Assembly: GCF_024159265.1 (NCBI RefSeq)
Contig: NZ_JAMYWY010000001.1
Coordinates: 5,704,001-5,768,000, forward strand
DNA from: Paenibacillus sp. 1781tsa1
Lineage (GTDB): Bacteria > Bacillota > Bacilli > Paenibacillales > Paenibacillaceae
Direction: 5' to 3'
DNA: 64,000 bases
Made by a program: the position numbers and the translations under genes. The notes under the pieces were generated by a model. It ran no database searches and was not told the DNA's origin. It worked only from the letters and a program-made list of their open reading frames with translations. This document shows, piece by piece, positions 62,377 through 64,000 of the stretch (the stretch's first letter is position 1; every line of letters begins with the position of its first letter).

Positions 62377-62619
62377 CCACAGTGGTTCTCCAGTTCAACT
62401 TAAAGGTTCTTTTTATCTAATTTTAAAAATCCTTTCACAACAAGATCGCCCGGCATCCGTAAAAACGGACGCTCCGGACGTCACAGCTAACGACATTTTA
62501 CCACAGATCATCTGTATGCAACAAAATAACCCGTAATCGGCAGGATGACGCTTAGTTACAAATGTATATTCCACACTACGCTTTCCCCTCGTGAATGCCG
62601 CTTTCCTGAACGCTATAAA

Positions 62620-62656
62620 AAAAATCTAGAGTCGTTGATTAACGACTCTAGATTTT
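62620..62656. terminator. Protease gene terminator
   Basis: A perfect 16-bp stem AAAATCTAGAGTCGTT with its complement. On the minus strand it continues into a run of T. Confidence 0.92.
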
Positions 62657-62689
62657 CGATTTCAATGTTTGTCTATTCAAAACGATTAT

Positions 62690-64000
62690 TTATGGAACAT
62701 AGAGGTCCATATTCAATCCATTCAAAATTCTTTCTGCATGAGAATATAACATGCTATCATTGCTTAAAATTCTTCCGTGAACAATTCCTTTAAAACCGGA
62801 TCCTGCAAATACAGGTGATCCACTGTCACCCGGCTGTGAAATTGTGCTTGTTTCAAAAAGATATCTGCCAGGGCCTGTGCTACTAGTGAAATATACATCT
62901 TTGCCCTGTAATGTTCCAGTAGTTGTGTCTGTCGTTGCTCCTGATTTAATGACAGTTTCACCTATTTTACTGGAGGAAATAGCTTGAACTCCCGTGAGTC
63001 TAGTAGGGTTCCCAGGATTAATTCCCGAGGTATTGTAAATGACATTACTTGGGGTATGATTTCCACCACTTAACCTTATAGCCCCTGAATCTACATAGGA
63101 GCCCATGAAAACATTAGACATTGGTCCAAGAAGATATCCTCCTTGACGAAAATTTGTTCCTTGATCTGCGCAATGGCCTGCGGTTATGAGAAACAGATTT
63201 CCATTTGATCTTGATTTTGCCGGTACACCAGCCGTACACTTTCCCGTGCTGTTTATCTCATGACCACCCATAATCGTTCCTGTATACGTATTTCTTGCAG
63301 TTTCTTCAATTAGTCCAAGGTCCCCATTAAAATCAAGTGGATATGTGCTAAACATGGATTGAATAATTTCTTGATTTTCAGTACTTAGATCATTTCCGAG
63401 CGACACCACAACTTTTTGGTTAGGAAAGTCAGAATGAATTTTTGTAACATTTACATTTTTCTCTTTTAAAAGATTGAGTTTACTAACGATATTATCTGCA
63501 AATCCCATTAGTTGCTCTTCGCTATATTCGACTATTTCATATACAATCTCATTCGGGGAGAGTAAATAAGCAGCATCTAAAGTTTGTCTGGATACAATAA
63601 GATTTAAATTTTCGACAAATGACTCTCCTTCTTGATTGTTATTAATAAAACTTTTAGTTGGTTCCCCTGTAAATCTTACTATAATTTTGTGTTCAGGAGC
63701 TTGTTGTATATACATTCCTGCGTAATTTTTGGATAAAGATGAATCCCTGATCGCTTTTTCAAAGTCCGGTATAAATTTTTGTTCAACCTCAACTCTTCTG
63801 TCCATTTCCGCCTCTTCCTGAGCTGTTAAATGAACTCCATATTTTTGAACAGAAGACTCGTTTTCAATAGATAGGAGTTGATAATTATTGTTTTTAAAGC
63901 CAAATTCATCTCTGAACTTTTCCTCTAAGTTGTACTTTTGATTGATAAGGGCTTGACTATCTTTCTCTACGTTCTCAGCATACATTACTCCACTAATAGA
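62690..64000 (-). CDS. Secreted trypsin-like serine protease (S1), 5' end outside the window
   Basis: The visible 436 residues begin within a signal peptide (SISGVMYA, then ENVEK) that runs past the window edge. A pro-region of about 230 residues resembles streptogrisin/alpha-lytic propeptides, which help folding. The protease domain has the triad His in ITAGHCAD, Asp in YVDSGAI and Ser in PGDSGSPV. It is therefore an active extracellular protease. The frame is open to the edge, so an ATG at 63985 is not the true start. Confidence 0.9.
   Translation of the reverse strand, partial: SISGVMYAENVEKDSQALINQKYNLEEKFRDEFGFKNNNYQLLSIENESSVQKYGVHLTAQEEAEMDRRVEVEQKFIPDFEKAIRDSSLSKNYAGMYIQQAPEHKIIVRFTGEPTKSFINNNQEGESFVENLNLIVSRQTLDAAYLLSPNEIVYEIVEYSEEQLMGFADNIVSKLNLLKEKNVNVTKIHSDFPNQKVVVSLGNDLSTENQEIIQSMFSTYPLDFNGDLGLIEETARNTYTGTIMGGHEINSTGKCTAGVPAKSRSNGNLFLITAGHCADQGTNFRQGGYLLGPMSNVFMGSYVDSGAIRLSGGNHTPSNVIYNTSGINPGNPTRLTGVQAISSSKIGETVIKSGATTDTTTGTLQGKDVYFTSSTGPGRYLFETSTISQPGDSGSPVFAGSGFKGIVHGRILSNDSMLYSHAERILNGLNMDLYVP

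Noticed and set aside
1..64000. tRNA or rRNA genes, especially at the element ends
   Set aside because: No cloverleaf-like or rRNA sequence was recognised by eye; the attachment site is erpA.

Overview
This window looks like chromosomal DNA of a spore-forming, Gram-positive, Paenibacillus-like bacterium (Bacillota). The evidence is gene content: Sda and YheC/D-type spore proteins, DnaB of the Bacillus primosome, the YuiB/YumB/YumC and YutJ/YuzB/YutI clusters, HemQ (coproporphyrin-dependent heme route), MqnE (futalosine menaquinone route), a SAM-I riboswitch before metNIQ, secreted GH85 and GH53 glycosidases, and frequent TTG/GTG starts behind strong Shine-Dalgarno sequences. No rRNA, tRNA or CRISPR array was seen.

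Layout. 1-8.5 kb: a YesM/YesN-type two-component pair (response regulator cut by the window edge), a large secreted endo-beta-N-acetylglucosaminidase, a secreted propeller-like protein, a cell-wall amidase and a GerMN lipoprotein. 8.5-15.7 kb: dnaB, yuiB, hemQ, an NDH-2 NADH dehydrogenase behind a Rex-like site, ferredoxin-NADP reductase and a zinc-ribbon protein whose start is buried in a hairpin. 15.7-28.3 kb: sda under a DnaA-box cluster, a YheC/D protein, ppx and ppk convergent and overlapping, a PhoP-box-like repeat before ppk, an unassigned structured RNA, a GH53 galactanase, then small envelope proteins, rarD and an NAD(P)H-binding oxidoreductase.

28.36-45.73 kb: an integrated element of about 17.4 kb inserted at the 3' end of the Fe-S carrier gene erpA. 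Its ends are a 96-bp direct repeat with one mismatch, equal to the last 31 codons plus stop of erpA. It carries two overlapping tyrosine recombinases, a Xre repressor divergent from an early operon, winged-helix replication-type proteins, iteron-like repeats, a possible structured RNA, a run of overlapping small genes ending in a tape-measure protein, two small-terminase-like helix-turn-helix proteins and a Hol_Tox type I toxin with a visible antisense promoter. Near the integrases sit a PD-(D/E)XK nuclease with an N-terminal alpha/beta domain and a membrane coiled-coil protein. No large terminase, portal, capsid or lysis gene is visible. The layout fits a phage satellite, or a heavily reduced prophage, with its own tail-length gene and a probable defence cargo. 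It is the most interesting part of the window.

45.6-64 kb: intact erpA, mqnE, yutJ/yuzB/yutI, an SDR, a DUF2167 protein, SAM-riboswitch-controlled metNIQ, a HEPN protein, ctaA, a thioredoxin-like protein, DUF2515, a YtgP/MurJ-type flippase, DUF456, a Cof-type phosphatase and a partial secreted trypsin-like protease.

Three interspersed intergenic repeat families are present. Family A has two copies, both lying between a candidate promoter and the start codon, one before hemQ and one before erpA. Family B has five copies. Family C has one copy with terminal inverted repeats.
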